Assembly: GCF_025698545.1 (NCBI RefSeq)
Contig: NC_068575.1
Location: 62,319,980 to 62,383,979, forward strand
Length of the DNA: 64,000 nucleotides
Direction: 5' to 3'
From: Gossypium raimondii
Taxonomy: Eukaryota; Streptophyta; Magnoliopsida; Malvales; Malvaceae
The notes under the pieces were generated by a model that searched no databases, had not been told where the DNA came from, and was given only the letters and a program-made list of their open reading frames with translations. A program made the translations under genes and the position numbers. Shown here one piece after another: positions 1 through 13,731 of the stretch; position 1 is the first letter of the stretch; each line of letters begins with the position of its first letter.

Positions 1-98
1 TAAAAAAAAAAAGAATCTGTAAATGAAGAGAAAAGAAAGCAAGTGTTTGATTCTTGATCTTTTTTTTTTTAAAATTTGATTAAAATTGTTGTTTTCAG

Positions 99-3000
99 AT
101 TCTGGTGTTGACCCTGCTGCTTCTGGCTTGCAACTGACATCAGATGGGAAGCCAAAGATCTTAGATGTTATTGACTGGTACTTCTTTTTTTCAGCTTGCT
201 GTACTATCTGTTTGTTGAACTTGTTATTTACTTATTATATTTTAAAGTTACTTGAGAATTTATTTATTTATTTATTTATTTAGTACTGGGAGTGGAGATG
301 TTGATACCTCAAAAGTGGTGAAGGCTGATAAAGATGGTCGAATTCAAGGAGCTTCAGGTTGTATTATTGCTGACATATTTGATGAACTTGTGATTATGGA
401 AATGTGCAGTAGATTAATTTTGAATAAAGTGATTTTACGTTTTTAATTTTAATTTATTAAATATAAACCAATCATTGTTCAACTTGCTGAATATAATTGA
501 AATATATTTACTTATTTTGATAATTCAAATATTATAATATCTATAATACTAATTAAGTGCGAATTAATCTACAATTATAGTTCGTTGCTTATCGAGCAAA
601 GGGAATAATTAAAATCATAGTGAAAGTGCGATTCAACATAGAAAAGAAGTGTAATTCGACTTGACATGGGGATATATAATTTTGTAAATCTTCTAATAAG
701 TAATATGCTAAAATAAAATATTATTCTAATGTCAATTTAGTAATATAATAAGAGTATTTTTGTTAGTTCAAAAGATTATTCACATTTGTAATTATATATA
801 TTATTATAGCAAAAGATGGGAGTTCCTTTTCTTGTTCCTCGAGGTTTACTTGGTTCTGCATTGGAGTGGTTGCTAAAACTTACTGAATTAAATGCTAAAT
901 GATAGGTTATTCATGTAGTTTGTCTTCCGATTGATCAATAGGGTCTATTTTCATGTAATTCTTGGATAGTTTCTCCTTCACTTCATCTTTGTTAATAAAA
1001 TGTGTGAATCTTCAAATGTTCAGAGCATGGTGGATTATTCTCTTGTACTTGTGTGACAGTATTTAGCTTCTTGGCAATGTTCTGTGCTATTGTCTTTTTG
1101 TATATATCCTTGTAGCATAATCATGATTCTGACTTGACTTTCTATTTTCTGATCCCATGTTCTGTATTTTGATAAAAAATGATATATAGGGGCTTCATTG
1201 GTTGTCAATTCTTCTTGGAAAAACCCTTCTGGTGAGTGGCATGTGGGCTATAAATTGATTTATGAGCTCTTTACTGACACTTTGACTTCACGTATAAAGG
1301 TAAGAACTATTTTCTGTTTAATTCATGAGAATTTTTGAATTTTTGCTATTGACCATGATAAATTAACTGATGAATGACTGTCTTCTTATTATTCCCTTCA
1401 TTATTCATGTTGCAGAAAGAAAGAAAGAGAAAATGGGATGAAAAGAACCAGGAGGAGATTGCAAAGGCTGTATTGCATCTTGATGAATTTGATCAGGTTA
1501 TTGAAAATTCCACTTGCTAATCTCTTTCTGTATGATAATAGACATAGATATTCATATTTCAAATAGATTTTTCTTTAGTTTGAATAAACCTGGTATAATT
1601 GCATGCAAATTGTCAAATATATATTCCATATATATTTGCATGCATAACTAGTTCTTCAGATTTATTTATTTCTTGTGCTGTGACAGTGCTGTGTAGCTAA
1701 TGCCTTAATTATATCTTCACTAATTTGGCAAGATTGACTTCAATTTGAAATATATGAGCATTGAGGGATGAGTTCGCTCTTTCTTTGGTTAGCAACAAAA
1801 AGATTACATGCTTTCTGTACTCAGTATCATTCATTTTGGTGATAAGTGATTATTTTAACCTTCTTATAATTCAAGTTCATTAATCGCTCATATGCTTCAA
1901 AATATGTTTGATTTCTTCCATGGTAATGAAGGTTCTCTAGGGGTAAGTAGAAAAGTCTTCCATGATAAAGATGGTGGGTAAATTTCTATCATCATACTTG
2001 TGCTGCATGCATTTGTTACTATTAAAAGTGGAGGATCTAAAATTGAAAATTTCTATGTCCATGTATACAGAAATATACAAAAGTGGAGGATCTAAAATTG
2101 AAAAGGGCTCGTGAAGATCTCCAGAATAGAATAGACCTCTTAAAAAAGCAGGGCGATGTGAGTACCAAGGATTTATTAATTTCTTTTATTTAACTAAATT
2201 TACATTGTTCTGAGCTTTTCTCACGTTAATGTGCTAGAGCTATGATGATAAAGGACCTGTTATAGATGCTGTCGTATGGCATGATGGAGAATTATGGAGG
2301 GTTGCTCTTGACACTCAGAGTCTTCATGATGATCGTAAATGTGGGAAACTGGCCGATTTTGTGCCCCTAACTAATTACAGGTCTGTGTCTGTCATTTATC
2401 TTATCACCTGGCTGACTACTATTTCTTTGGCAGAAATTTATACAAAGGCAATGAAGTGGTTTTTTAATGATGGAGAATGTTAATATTAATGAAGCTCCTT
2501 GCTAGATTTTTGCTTGGCTGGTTGCACGTGGCATTCTATTTGCATATTGTTTCATATTGTTAACCACTTGTCTTAAAAAATTTTAAGTGCCCCTCTTTGA
2601 TATTGTGCTTCGTTTTTTCTGAAACAAACATAATATAATTATTATCTAACTCTACTGAAATAATCCTTGCAGGATTGAACAGAAATATGGCATATTTAGT
2701 GAATTAGATGCTTGTACATTTGTTGTTAATGTATATGACGAGGGAAACATCTTAAGTATTGTTACAGACTGCTCCCCTCATGCTACTCATGTTGCTGGTA
2801 TTGCTACTGCTTTCCACCCACAGGTACTGTATGCTTAACTGATGGTTTATGGCATTTTCTTTTCAGAGTTCTCATAAAAAATGTCTTCTGATTTGCATGA
2901 TGGTTTAGGAGCCCTTGTTAAATGGTGTTGCACCTGGAGCCCAGATAATTTCATGTAAAATTGGAGATGCACGCTTAGGTTCGATGGAGACTGGAACAGG

Positions 3001-6000
3001 CTTGACACGGGCACTAATAGCTGCTGTGGAGGTGGTTAAAAGTGCATTTTTCTGATGATTTATTCACCTTTGTGTTGTTATGGCCCTTGAGGCATTTATT
3101 ATCTTGATTATTTTTAACCATCTGGCATATCTGCAGTCTATTCATTCCTTTAATATGAGCATAGAACATATATTCATATTTTCTTTTGATGTTTGTATTC
3201 ATTTTGTGTTGGTGGTTAGCTATTTTAGCATATTGTCTCTGGTACTGCAAATGGTACTTGGGTGTCCCTTTGTGTCAATGTGTCATATCACTGACTTCAA
3301 TCTGGTACATTTTAATTGTAACCATTTGGCTGTTTTACCTCCTTTTTATTTCACAGCATAAATGTGATCTGATCAACATGAGCTACGGAGAACCTACATT
3401 ATTACCTGACTATGGACGCTTTGTTGATCTTGTTAACGAAGTAAGAACTCCAAATTTTCCTTATAGGCATAATTGTTTCGTGTAGTTTACCTTCATTTTC
3501 CTCTCTCTCTAAGATGTTATGGGTGTCATCTTTGGGTCTAATTTAGGTCGTGAATAAATATCGTTTGATATTTGTGAGTAGTGCTGGTAATAGTGGGCCA
3601 GCATTGAGCACAGTTGGTGCTCCAGGTGGTACCTCTTCAAGCATCATAGGAGTTGGTGCATATGTCTCTCCTGCAATGGCTGCAGGTGCTCATTCTGTAG
3701 TTGAACCTCCACCCGAAGGGCTTGAGTACACTTGGTAAGATAATTTCAGTTCTTCCATGTTTGGCCTTCAAACATATAGTCTCACTTTTTCCAGCTCTCA
3801 ATCCTTGTCCTTGTTCATCTTTAACTCGTTGAAATTGGTTGCAATGGATGCAGGTCCAGCCGAGGACCAACAGCTGATGGAGATCTTGGAGTTTGTATAA
3901 GTGCTCCTGGAGGGGCTGTTGCCCCTGTTCCTACTTGGACTCTCCAAGGGCGCATGCTCATGAATGGAACATCAATGGCGTCTCCATCTGCTTGTGGGGG
4001 AATCGCACTGCTTATTAGTGCTATGAAGGTTTTTCTTTGGATTATTTGAGTTCCTTTATTTGAGTTTTTGATTGTTTGTTTCCCCTCTCCATTTTTTCCC
4101 TCTTGTTGTGGTGTCTAAAGGAAAATTATCTAATGTTGTCTGTAGGCTGAGGGAATTCCTGTGAGCCCATATAGTGTAAGGATAGCTCTTGAGAATACAT
4201 CCATTCCTGTAGGTGGTTTGCCCGAAGATAAGCTAACCGCTGGTCAAGGGCTTATGCAAGTTGACAAGTAGGAAATTTGGCCATAGCCTTTGCTTCTTTA
4301 TATATTATTTCTTAGTTCTGAACTTCTTTGATTCTTATGTTTGGCAGAGCATATGAATATATACAGAAGTCTCAAGATCTTTCATGTGTTTGTTATCAAA
4401 TAAAGGTTAATCAATCTGGAAAATCAAGTAAGTTTAGATTGATGTGCTGAAAAATGCTATCCAGTGTTCAATGTGTTCAGTACTATTATACTTACGATCC
4501 AAAAATTTGTGGATGTTCATTAAATATCAGAGGCAAGCCTCAAATCATTAATAGAAGAGTTTTTTGTTTTAAATTGATAAACTCTACCTAGTGCCAAGAG
4601 CAATAATGATAAACTTTTTATGTTTTATCTAACTTCTTAAGGACTTGCTTTGATATTGGGAGTCAGCTTTTTTCTGATTTTTATTTAATATCCTGTTTGT
4701 TATGAGCATCCATTTCGCAAATGAGAACGTTTAGAAGCTTGAGTTCTTTCAATGGATTCTGGATTTACTTCTGCTATGGAACTTAACTATCTTTTGCGCT
4801 AGTTTGACATGGGGAAGTGGTGATTTAGTGGCAGTAGGTGGGAAAGTTGCTTTGTTACCTATTCCATTAGGAACTGCTTGTCCTTTGGTCCATCTCATTC
4901 ATGCATTTACAATCCATTTTACTGTGTATTTCACTTGCAGCTCCTATATCACGAGGCATCTACCTAAGAGAGGCTACTGCTTGCCGACAGTCTACTGAGG
5001 TGTGCTGATTTATATACTTTATAACTTTTTTGTCCATGGCTACTTTTTTGCTCTTTGCTTTTCATTTATTACTAAATAATTATGTGGTGTTCCCTTCATT
5101 AAGTGTTCATTTTCAAAAGGAAAAAAAAAATGATTATTTTAGTTTCTGATATTCAATCCCCACCTGCCTTACAACTTCATGTTTTCTGCTTATCCTTGAT
5201 TTTTAAAGCTGCTAAACTTACATCTTAAATAGTGGGCAGTGCATGTTGAACCAAGGTTTCATGATGATGCAAGTAAATTAGAACAATTGGTTCCCTTTGA
5301 GGAGTGTATTGAGCTGCGCTCTAGTAATAATGCAGTTGTGAGAGCACCTGAGTATCTTCTCCTCACTCATAATGGGCGCACCTTCAAGTTAGTAAACATA
5401 CTTCACTACCCATATGAAAGTTCTTATTTCTAATAAATTGTGTGCAGTTTGTCTATCAACTCCAATTTTTTTATTCATTTTGTGAACTTCATTTTACTAA
5501 AATTTTTTTATTTTGCCATCCTCTTTTGAGTTGTAAGGTAGATGAATCAAAATTTCTGTAATTTCCATATTTGATGTGTTAAGTAATGTTATCCCACTTT
5601 GTTAAGTATTGGGTTTTATATGGTTGTATGTTAAAGTTGGGCCTCTCCACCTCTTGCTAATGGGTTTATGGTTGGATGATTGAGATGTTTGAGTCTGGGT
5701 TTTGTTATGTTGTTCTTCCAGTAAAGTTGTCCATGTGTAGGTCCTAACAGCTACACAAAAGAGGAGTATTAAGTAGTGTTATCTCATATCTGTTATGCAT
5801 CGGGTTTCTAGTGGTTTTATTGGGCCCTCCATCTCTTACCAATTGGTTTTGGGTTGGATGCTTAGATTTGTGATCTTGGAAGATTGCTTGTTTGATAATG
5901 GTGCATTATTTTCGTTTCTTTTCAGTGTAGTTGTTGATCCCTCCAATCTGGCTGATGGGCTGCACTATTATGAAGTATATGGAATTGATTGCAAAGCCCC

Positions 6001-9000
6001 ATGGCGTGGTCCTTTGTTCAGAATTCCAATTACTATAACAAAGCCCAAGGCTGTATTGAATCGGCCACCACTGGTCTCATTCTCAAAGATGTCATTCCTT
6101 CCAGGTTATTTTGTCATAGAATTCGTCCCAACTTATATTTTCTGTACCCTTTATGCATTAAAAATTCTTTCATGCTATGATTGTTCCATGAGTTGATTCC
6201 CTTTTTCTCCTTTGTGGTTGTCTAGGCCACATAGAACGAAGGTATATAGAAGTACCGCTTGGTGCTAGTTGGGTTGAGGCTACCATGAGGACATCTGGGT
6301 TTGATACTAGTAGACGATTTTTTGTTGACACCGTTCAGGTATAGCATGCACTTTGAACCCATACCAGATTGACCTAAGTCTTGACTTGTTTTAAAATGTG
6401 CAGCTCTGTCCATTGAGAAGGCCTATCAAGTGGGAGAGTGTTGTAACATTTTCTTCTCCTACTGCCAAAAGCTTTGACTTTCCTGTTGTAGGTGGTCAAA
6501 CAATGGAATTAGCAATAGCTCAGTTTTGGTCAAGTGGCATGGGAAGTCACGAGACGACTATTGTAGATTTTGAGGTAATTTTCTGTCAAAAAATCTAGAA
6601 ACTTTCTTCTGCTAATAACTTTTCTACTGATTATTTGATCGGTTCATTTTATTTTTATTTTATCTCCTACTATCACTACTGCTTCTATAATTGCTCAGTT
6701 AGTGAATATTTGCCACCCTAGACCATTTTGTTGAAGTTGCACTTGGATGGTCTACTTTTCTTTTTCAATTTTCTTGATTTTCTGCTTTCTTCTCTAGATG
6801 TGTTTCCCCAACCTGGGGCCATGCCTATGTCAAAGATGCTTTATCCTGCATAAGTTTTGTTTTAGTTTTGGCTTGTGAGAACCTTACCAAGTATCTTTTA
6901 CTTATTTACTGTTGCATGCTCTGTAAGTTGTGGTATCTCAATGAAGCGAACATGGGAATACTGTTTTAAATTATCTTGCATTTGAGAGTCTTATGTTTGG
7001 GTTCTTTTTTATGAATGGTTTAGATCGTCTTTCATGGAATTGGAGTCAACAGAACTGAAGTAGTCCTTGATGGAAGTGAAGCACCCATCAGAATTGAGGC
7101 TGAAGCACTATTGGCCTCTGAAAGACTTGCCCCTACTGCTACTTTAAACAAGGTAATGAAGTCTATCCTGTACAGTGCCATGTAGGCCATTTAGGCTTTC
7201 TCTTCCTTTGGGCTTTTTGCTTTCCTTTTGATGTTCTTGCTTGGATTTAATAAGACGTTCTTTTTTAATTTTCTGATTTTTTTATATGTTCAATATGCAG
7301 ATAAGAGTTCCATATCGACCTACTGAGGCAAAACTTTGTACTCTTCCAACTAATCGTGACAAATTACCATCAGGGAAACAGATACTGGCATTGACACTAA
7401 CGTGTGTATTTTTTCAGTCGCTTATGGAAGAATGTCCTTTATATGTGCATATGTAATCGATCACTTCAATTACTGTTTGTGCGCTTTACTTTTTTTGCTT
7501 CTACAGTTACCACTTTAAATTGGAAGATGGAGCAGAAGTGAAACCGCATATTCCATTGCTCAATAATCGTATATATGACACAAAATTTGAGTCCCAATTT
7601 TACATGATTTCTGACACAAACAAGGTACATTTTTATTTGTACTGTCAAATCATTTTGAAAAGAATCAGTAGCAACAAATCTGGACAAATATGCTTTATTC
7701 CATATCATGTAGAATCCACATTTTACATCTCCAGTGCTTTATTCTGTTCTACCATAATGGGTTTCTAATTTGCTCCTACTTCCTTCTTGTGCCACAATTT
7801 TGCTGACCTGTTAAAATCCTTTTGCTCTCATCAATTATAGCGTGTATATGCAATGGGTGATTGTTATCCAGCCTCTTCACAACTTCCAAAGGGTGAATAC
7901 TCACTGCGACTGTACTTAAGGTACTTATAGATGTGCTTTATACTAGACATTCATGCCTCGTTTGGTTATTTAGTATATTAAATCAAGGAAAAGCAAGCTT
8001 AACCATACATAAGTGTTAAAATAATTAGTACTAATTCGAACTCAAAATTAGAAGGATGAGTAAAACTCTAGTACAAAAAAGACCTCTTGAAAATAAATAA
8101 AAAATTTTCCTTCCATTTGCTGAAACCAAGTCATGTGTGTGGCTAAAAATTATCAAATGAAATTAGTTTATTTTGGATACTGGTGTGGCTTTTCTCCTCC
8201 CTAGCCCCCAAACAACTCCTTTATAGGCCCTCTGTTCTGGTTTTAGCTAATTAAAGGAATTCCTGAATATCACGATTATCTTGTAACTTTGAGATTGTCT
8301 GTTCTTATATTCCATTTTCTTTCTTGTTTTTGAAGGTTTAGGAAATTGGTTTTGTAGTAGGATAGCTGCAAACAGGAATTCTCATCCTATCAATCTCTTC
8401 TAATGAGATGCTTCAATCCAAGCTTGCTTTCACTTACATTGACTTATCATGTTTCAGGCATGACAATGTCCAGTACTTAGAAAAAATGAAGCAATTAGTT
8501 CTGTTTCTGGAAAGGAATTTGGAGGAAAAGGTAATATCGTGTCTTTGTTTGTTTGTTTTCTTTATTCACGTTAGAAATGGCTCTATATTAAAAGCACTGC
8601 TTCTAAATTATAAGGCATGCATGCAGAAAATGGTTTAACCATTGCCTCTTAGGTCTTGTATTTTTTCTATTGGCATAATAGTAGATGTATTGTCAAATTG
8701 CTTTAAATTAGTATTGATTTCTCTAGCTATTTTCATCTTCCATGGTTGTTTGGAAAGGTTTATGAGGTATGCTCATTACTATCCCTGTGGTTATTTTGAA
8801 ATCAGGACGTTATTCCATTGAACTTTTTCTCTGAACCAGATGGCCCTGTGATGGGGAATGGTACCTTTAAATATTCTATTTTGGTTCCAGGGTATGTCTG
8901 ATTTCGAATATATGTAATTCATCTAGGCTATTCACAGCAATCCTGTCCAATTTGTTTTCTTATTTTTACTCTCTAATTAACTTGAAGCATTATTTTTCAG

Positions 9001-12000
9001 GATAAAGGAATCATTTTATTTAAGTCCACCAAACAAAGATAAGCTTCCAAAGGTAGTACATTTTTTGATGTCTCTTTTACTTAAGTAAACAGCACAGAAG
9101 ATGTAACAATTGAATTGTTCCTGCAGTGTTCCTCACAAGGATCTGTATTGCTGGGAGCAATATCACACGGGAAGCTATCATATGCTGGAGAGGGAAAAAA
9201 TCCACAGAAGAATCCTGTATCATATCAGATATCTTATGTGGTGCCACCCAGCAAGGTTGTGATACTTTTGCCTTTACCCATGTAATATTTACATTTTTCT
9301 ATTACACCTTGTATGGTACTTATGGGAAGGCCTAATAATGCTTCTATGGTTAAGTGATGCACTCTGGAGCTTTACTTCCATGTTTTGCATTCTTCTTTCT
9401 TCTGCCATGACTCATGGCATTTTATTGACAGATTGATGAAGACAAAGGCAAAGGTTCTTCTTCAGCTAGCACTAAACCTATGGCCGAACGTTTACAAGAA
9501 GAGGTACTTGCACAAATGTTTATGCTAACCTTGATATTTGGTAATCAAATAGTTGCAAAGTTTTTTTCTCATACTTTTTAAATGTTGTCAAACTATAATA
9601 ATCTCTTATATTAACTTAATGATTTTTTTGCCCATATATTCATATAATCACTTTGGTGTTTTTTGCTTTGAATAGTTCATTTATTTTGAAAATTTTTTAC
9701 TATTGTATGGTATCGATTAAGATAACCGGAACAAATTTCATCAAGATCAACTAGCTTTTTAAAACATTTGTTTTCTCTGGTGTTAACATATGGAGTAATG
9801 CTTGTTCAATTCCTCAATCAGGTTCGAGAGGCAAAAATAAAGGTTTTTGGAAGCCTGAAGCAAGATAGTGATGAAGATCGCTCAGAATGGAAAAAATTAG
9901 CTCAATCTCTCAAGGTTAGAACTCTCTGTCGTCCTTTCTTTAGTTTAGGTGTACTCTATGCGAAGAGTTGAAGAAGGATATATTTCTTTATGAGGAGTCA
10001 TCCTCTCTCCCTAAGCGTTACTTTCTCCACTTTCTGTCAAAGGGTCTCTTGGTTAGTGAATGCTACATTGCAAGTCTAGTATATATCAGGTTGAGTGTTC
10101 TGTTTTTTTCTTTTCAAATTGCGGTATGCTTGTAGCAATATTATAGCTAGGAATAAGTGGTATGTAAAATTTACGTACAAGTTATACCTGAAAAATAATT
10201 TGCAGCACCTAAGTTTATTAGTTCTTTAAGTACAAGCTGATTATTGTCTTATAACTGTCTAAATGGCTGTCAAATGGCAGAGAAGGTTTAGCGGCCTCCA
10301 TTTTCAGTCCGGTTAATTTTTTAGTGGGAGAAGTGTGCTATTGTAGCTTGTTGCAGTCAATTGTGTTTTAGTTGCCATATAATTCCTGAAACTAGATGAA
10401 AACATGTCTAAATCTGGAAGTGGATGTTTTTGGAGCTGCTTGTCTTAGGCAGTCAATAGTGTGCTGTACCTATTTTAATATGTAACATGTGTTCTTTGGC
10501 AGTCTGAGTACCCTAAGTACACTCCATTGCTTGTAAAGATCTTGGAAAGTTTGCTTTCACGAAGCAATATTGGGGACAAAATCCACTATTATGAAAAGGT
10601 GAGTCGTATTGAAAGCATATTTTGGTATGAAAATGCTGATGGCTCTCTTGAGTTTGCTTTGTAAAGTGTCTTGTTGAGGTTTTTCCCTTCATTTTGTTTT
10701 GTGCTTTGCTGCCATGTAACTCTTCTCAGTTGCTCAATGTTGCTAATCTGAACTACCTTCAGAGATATAATGTGGTAAATCAATGACTCACTTGAGAGTG
10801 GATGTTACTTATTTAACTCGTAAAGATGACATATATGCATGCCTAAAAGTTGTTTTTTCATTTTTTGGTATCAAGTGGAAAGTATCCTTATAGGTTGCTA
10901 GCTTTCATATTCTTTTTTTATTTATTTTTAAGCATAACGATATTTAAGTGAGCCCCATGAAGGCCTAAAATTTGAACCCTCTCTTGGTTCTAGCGGGGGA
11001 CTTGTTGAAAGTTCATAACCTGCATCTACTGGAGATGCTTGAAGTTTATGTATTTAGCAAAAAATACTGGCCAGAATATATGAAAATACCAAACATAAGA
11101 AGTAGCTAAGAGACTGATATTAAGGTTGTCAGTTTATCTTTTACAGTACTCAAAACTGAAATGGAAAATCTGAAATAAATGCTTTCCTTAACTAATATAG
11201 TTGAACTTTTCAGATTATAAGTGCGGCAGATGAGGTGATTGATAGTATCGATGCAGATGAACTGGCAAAACTCTTTTCACTTAAAGCTGATCCTGAGGAT
11301 GAGGATTCAGAGGTTCAGTTTTAAATTGTCAATTCGCTCTTCCCTCTACCCTTTCCATCATTTTGCTCATACTATGCTGGACATCCTCTTAGTAAATTCA
11401 GCCAAGTATATTATCAGAATTGAAGTTGCTAAACGTATTTTTTGTTCTTGACTTTTATTTTTCAATGGTTATGATTGTCTCCAAGGTGTTTCCTGTGCTG
11501 CAATTTCATTTATGCTTTAGTGCATCATTAGGGGTTTAGTGTTTGCGGTTTATACACAAAATGTATGAGAACCCCCCTTCCCTTTTTAATTTCTTCAGAA
11601 AAATAAGAAGAAGATGGAGACAACTCGTGATCAATTAGCAGAAGCACTGTACCAAAAAGGACTTGCACTGGCTGAGATTGAATCTATAAAGGTATTGTTT
11701 GGTATATGTATCACCTGGTTATTTTCCAATTTAAATAAGCTTATTATCTAACTGATATTGGTTATTTTCTAATCTTTTCTTCAAAGTGGAAAGAAACATT
11801 GACATACATATTCACAAAGAAAAGTGAACTTTATAAGTCCATTACTGAGACGAGGATATGAAGCAATGGCACAAAAATAAAACCCATGGCCGTTATACAA
11901 AACCTATTATTTTGGTAGAGCTGAGGGAATTTAATGTCTTGAACTAATCTCCATTCTGCATTACATTTTTCTTGCTAGTTCGTTGGTGAATTTGATACGT

Positions 12001-13442
12001 CTCATTACTAGTTTTAGCCCAGGTTCTGTTACGTTTTTCAGCATGTCTACCCCATTGATGTTGACGACTTCTAGTGAGATTGTCCACTTGTAGGATTTGT
12101 GAGCTACACGTGAGGGAAGTGTTAAGTGATTTTATCCTACATATGTTAAATATTGGGTTTTCTGTGGTGTTATATCGGGCATCTCCACCTATTTCTAATT
12201 GGTTTTATGGTGCTGAGATTGTTTATATCAGCATGTTTATGGTGGTTTATCATCTTCATTGGAATTAATCATTTTCTTCATCACCATTATAGGGTGAGAA
12301 ACCTTCAGCCTTGGCTGCAAGTGAAGCTGTCAGCTCTGATCTCCGGTCAGACTTATTTGAGGAAAACTTTAAAGAACTGACAAAATGGGTAGATGTGAAG
12401 TCCTCTAAATATGGCACCCTCTATGTACTGCGGGAGAGGCGATTTGGGAGGCTTGGAACTGCACTGAAGGTATTTTCTCTTCTTACAATCCTAGTAAGCA
12501 CTAAAAAGAAGTTACCTGATGAAAATTTCAATTGATGAGTTGAATGGTATTTTGTTTAAAATGCATTTGAAACTATGACAATAATAATATAGGAAACTAT
12601 CTACATAAACCGGTATAAAACTAGAGTGATCTTACACCCTTTTTTGTCTTTTTGTTCGATTAATATTTTAATGGTTTTGTCATTTTCATATTTTGTTTAT
12701 ATAGATCATGCATATTAAATTTTCAATTATTTATTTTATTTAAAAACTTTCAACTATTCAATAAATATTAATATATACAATATTTTAGATCTATCATATT
12801 GAATCGGTTCGAAAAATTGCATGTATGATAAGTACAATTATATCGATAAATTCAACAGTTGGGTTGTTAAAATATTAATCATTCAAAAGATATTAAATGA
12901 TATAGAACTACTTTAGTTTTACACAGGTGTAAATGGATCCCTTAAGAATATTGATGCATTTATTATTATTTCAATTCAAGTCTCTTCCCTCTTTCAATAC
13001 AAACCACTAATTTCATAATAGGAATAAAGAATTGGAAGTGAAAGAACGAGGACTGTAAGAAACTTGGATTGTCAATGCTTTATATCACTTGTCAGCCTGG
13101 AAAAAAAATGTTTGAATACTATGTGGAATGATTCTCTATCCCTTGATATGTTTTTAGGCTTATGCTAGTTACTGCCTTAGGCTGTTCACAAGCTATTTTC
13201 CGATACAACCCATTAGTTGACTTCAAATGTGGTTAGTTTCCCCTGTACTGGAACTTGAGCTCAAGTATCTGCTATTGTCGCAGGTACTAAATGACATGAT
13301 TCAGGATGATGGAGAGCCACCAAAGAAGAAATTGTACGAAATGAAGCTGTCATTGCTGGATGAGATTGGATGGAATCATTTATCAACGTATGAAAGACAA
13401 TGGATGCATGTGCGGTTCCCACCAAGCTTGCCCCTGTTCTAA
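99..13442 (+). CDS. TPP2: Tripeptidyl peptidase II (subtilisin-type serine peptidase), 5'-truncated by window edge
   Basis: Giant cytosolic exopeptidase that removes tripeptides from N-termini of peptides, largely downstream of the proteasome. The 33 exons seen are: 99-177, 284-357, 1190-1299, 1416-1496, 2071-2157, 2238-2380, 2673-2823, 2909-3031, 3357-3440, 3547-3734, 3854-4028, 4146-4267, 4348-4427, 4941-4999, 5233-5387, 5926-6104, 6226-6338, 6404-6574, 7024-7152, 7301-7401, 7507-7624, 7841-7920, 8458-8530, 8806-8891, 9001-9052, 9127-9255, 9432-9503, 9822-9914, 10503-10598, 11214-11312, 11599-11691, 12293-12469, 13284-13442. They join into 1242 codons plus TAA without a break. The subtilase triad is intact: Asp in DSGVDP (its codon split by the intron ending at 98), His in HATHVAG (2779-2781), Ser in NGTSMASP (3972-3974); the oxyanion Asn lies in AGNSGP. 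The long Asp-to-His insert is typical of TPP II. The N-terminal exon(s), with any organelle-targeting extension, lie outside the window. Confidence 0.96.
259..283 (+). repeat. (TTTA)n microsatellite abutting a TPP2 splice acceptor
   Basis: About six TTTA repeats run straight into the TAG acceptor of the second visible TPP2 exon (exon starts at 284). The repeat supplies the U-rich tract of this intron. Length variation here would not alter coding sequence. Confidence 0.8.
2024..2104 (+). repeat. 26-bp direct repeat straddling a TPP2 intron/exon boundary
   Basis: The 26 bases at 2024-2049 recur exactly at 2079-2104, offset 55 bp. The second copy is coding (residues KVEDLKLK of TPP2, exon 2071-2157); the first lies in the preceding intron. 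This looks like a small local duplication that copied the start of the exon into the intron. The intron copy has no AG acceptor directly before it, so the downstream copy should be the one used. Confidence 0.9.
5575..5875 (+). mobile_element. Two degraded repeat fragments in a TPP2 intron
   Basis: Two related stretches, at about 5580-5700 and 5765-5875, share the order: AAGTA(A/G)TGTTATC, a (T/C)(A/C)(T/G)CGGGTTT-like or TATTGGGTTTT block, TTGGGC, CTCCA(C/T)CTCTT, then a TGGTTTT/GGTTTAT block. A third relative is in another intron of the same gene near 12115-12216. The motifs resemble LTR or short retroelement ends common in plants, but family assignment is from memory. All sit between well-supported exons and do not disturb coding. 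Confidence 0.5.
12110..12216 (+). mobile_element. Third copy of the TPP2 intronic repeat fragment
   Basis: This intron segment repeats the signature seen at 5580-5875: GTGTTAAGTGATTTTATCC, TTAAATATTGGGTTTTCTG, TCGGGCATCTCCACCTATT, then AATTGGTTTTATGG. Same orientation as the other two copies. No coding capacity. Origin as an LTR or short retroelement fragment is inferred. Confidence 0.5.
12590..12950. mobile_element. MITE-like AT-rich repeat in the last TPP2 intron
   Basis: A block at about 12780-12895, including TTTTAGATCTATCAT, TCGGTTCGAAAAA, ATGTATGATAAGTACAATTA and ATAAATTCAACAGTT, closely matches 46425-46535 upstream of the PEBP gene. Two copies in unrelated places indicate a dispersed non-autonomous element. 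It enlarges the last intron (12470-13283). Ends and target duplications could not be set. Confidence 0.5.
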
Positions 13443-13731
13443 GGTTAGTAAATTTTATGAGACCCAATTTCAATCTGATGAAAAACATTGAACATTTTAA
13501 GGAATTGATGATAGCTTGTCATAATAATAAACCAAGGAGATGATTGTACTTTCACCCTTATCTGTCGTACTAGAAAAACACCATGACGTGTTTTTCATTA
13601 CTAGAGTGGGGGATTTGTTTGAGGTCAGTGTTGGTCGTGCAATTATGGATGAACGTTATCACTGTTTAATTTTATCTTTGTATGCTTTGTATTAGAATAA
13701 GCTAAAATTTTAAAAAAAAATCAATGTCATA
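13443..13731 (+). other. TPP2 3' UTR and polyadenylation region
   Basis: Downstream of the TAA, an AATAAA hexamer lies at 13526-13531 and T-rich/GT-rich stretches follow to about 13700. Transcript end is expected here, but no precise site can be read from sequence alone. Confidence 0.45.
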
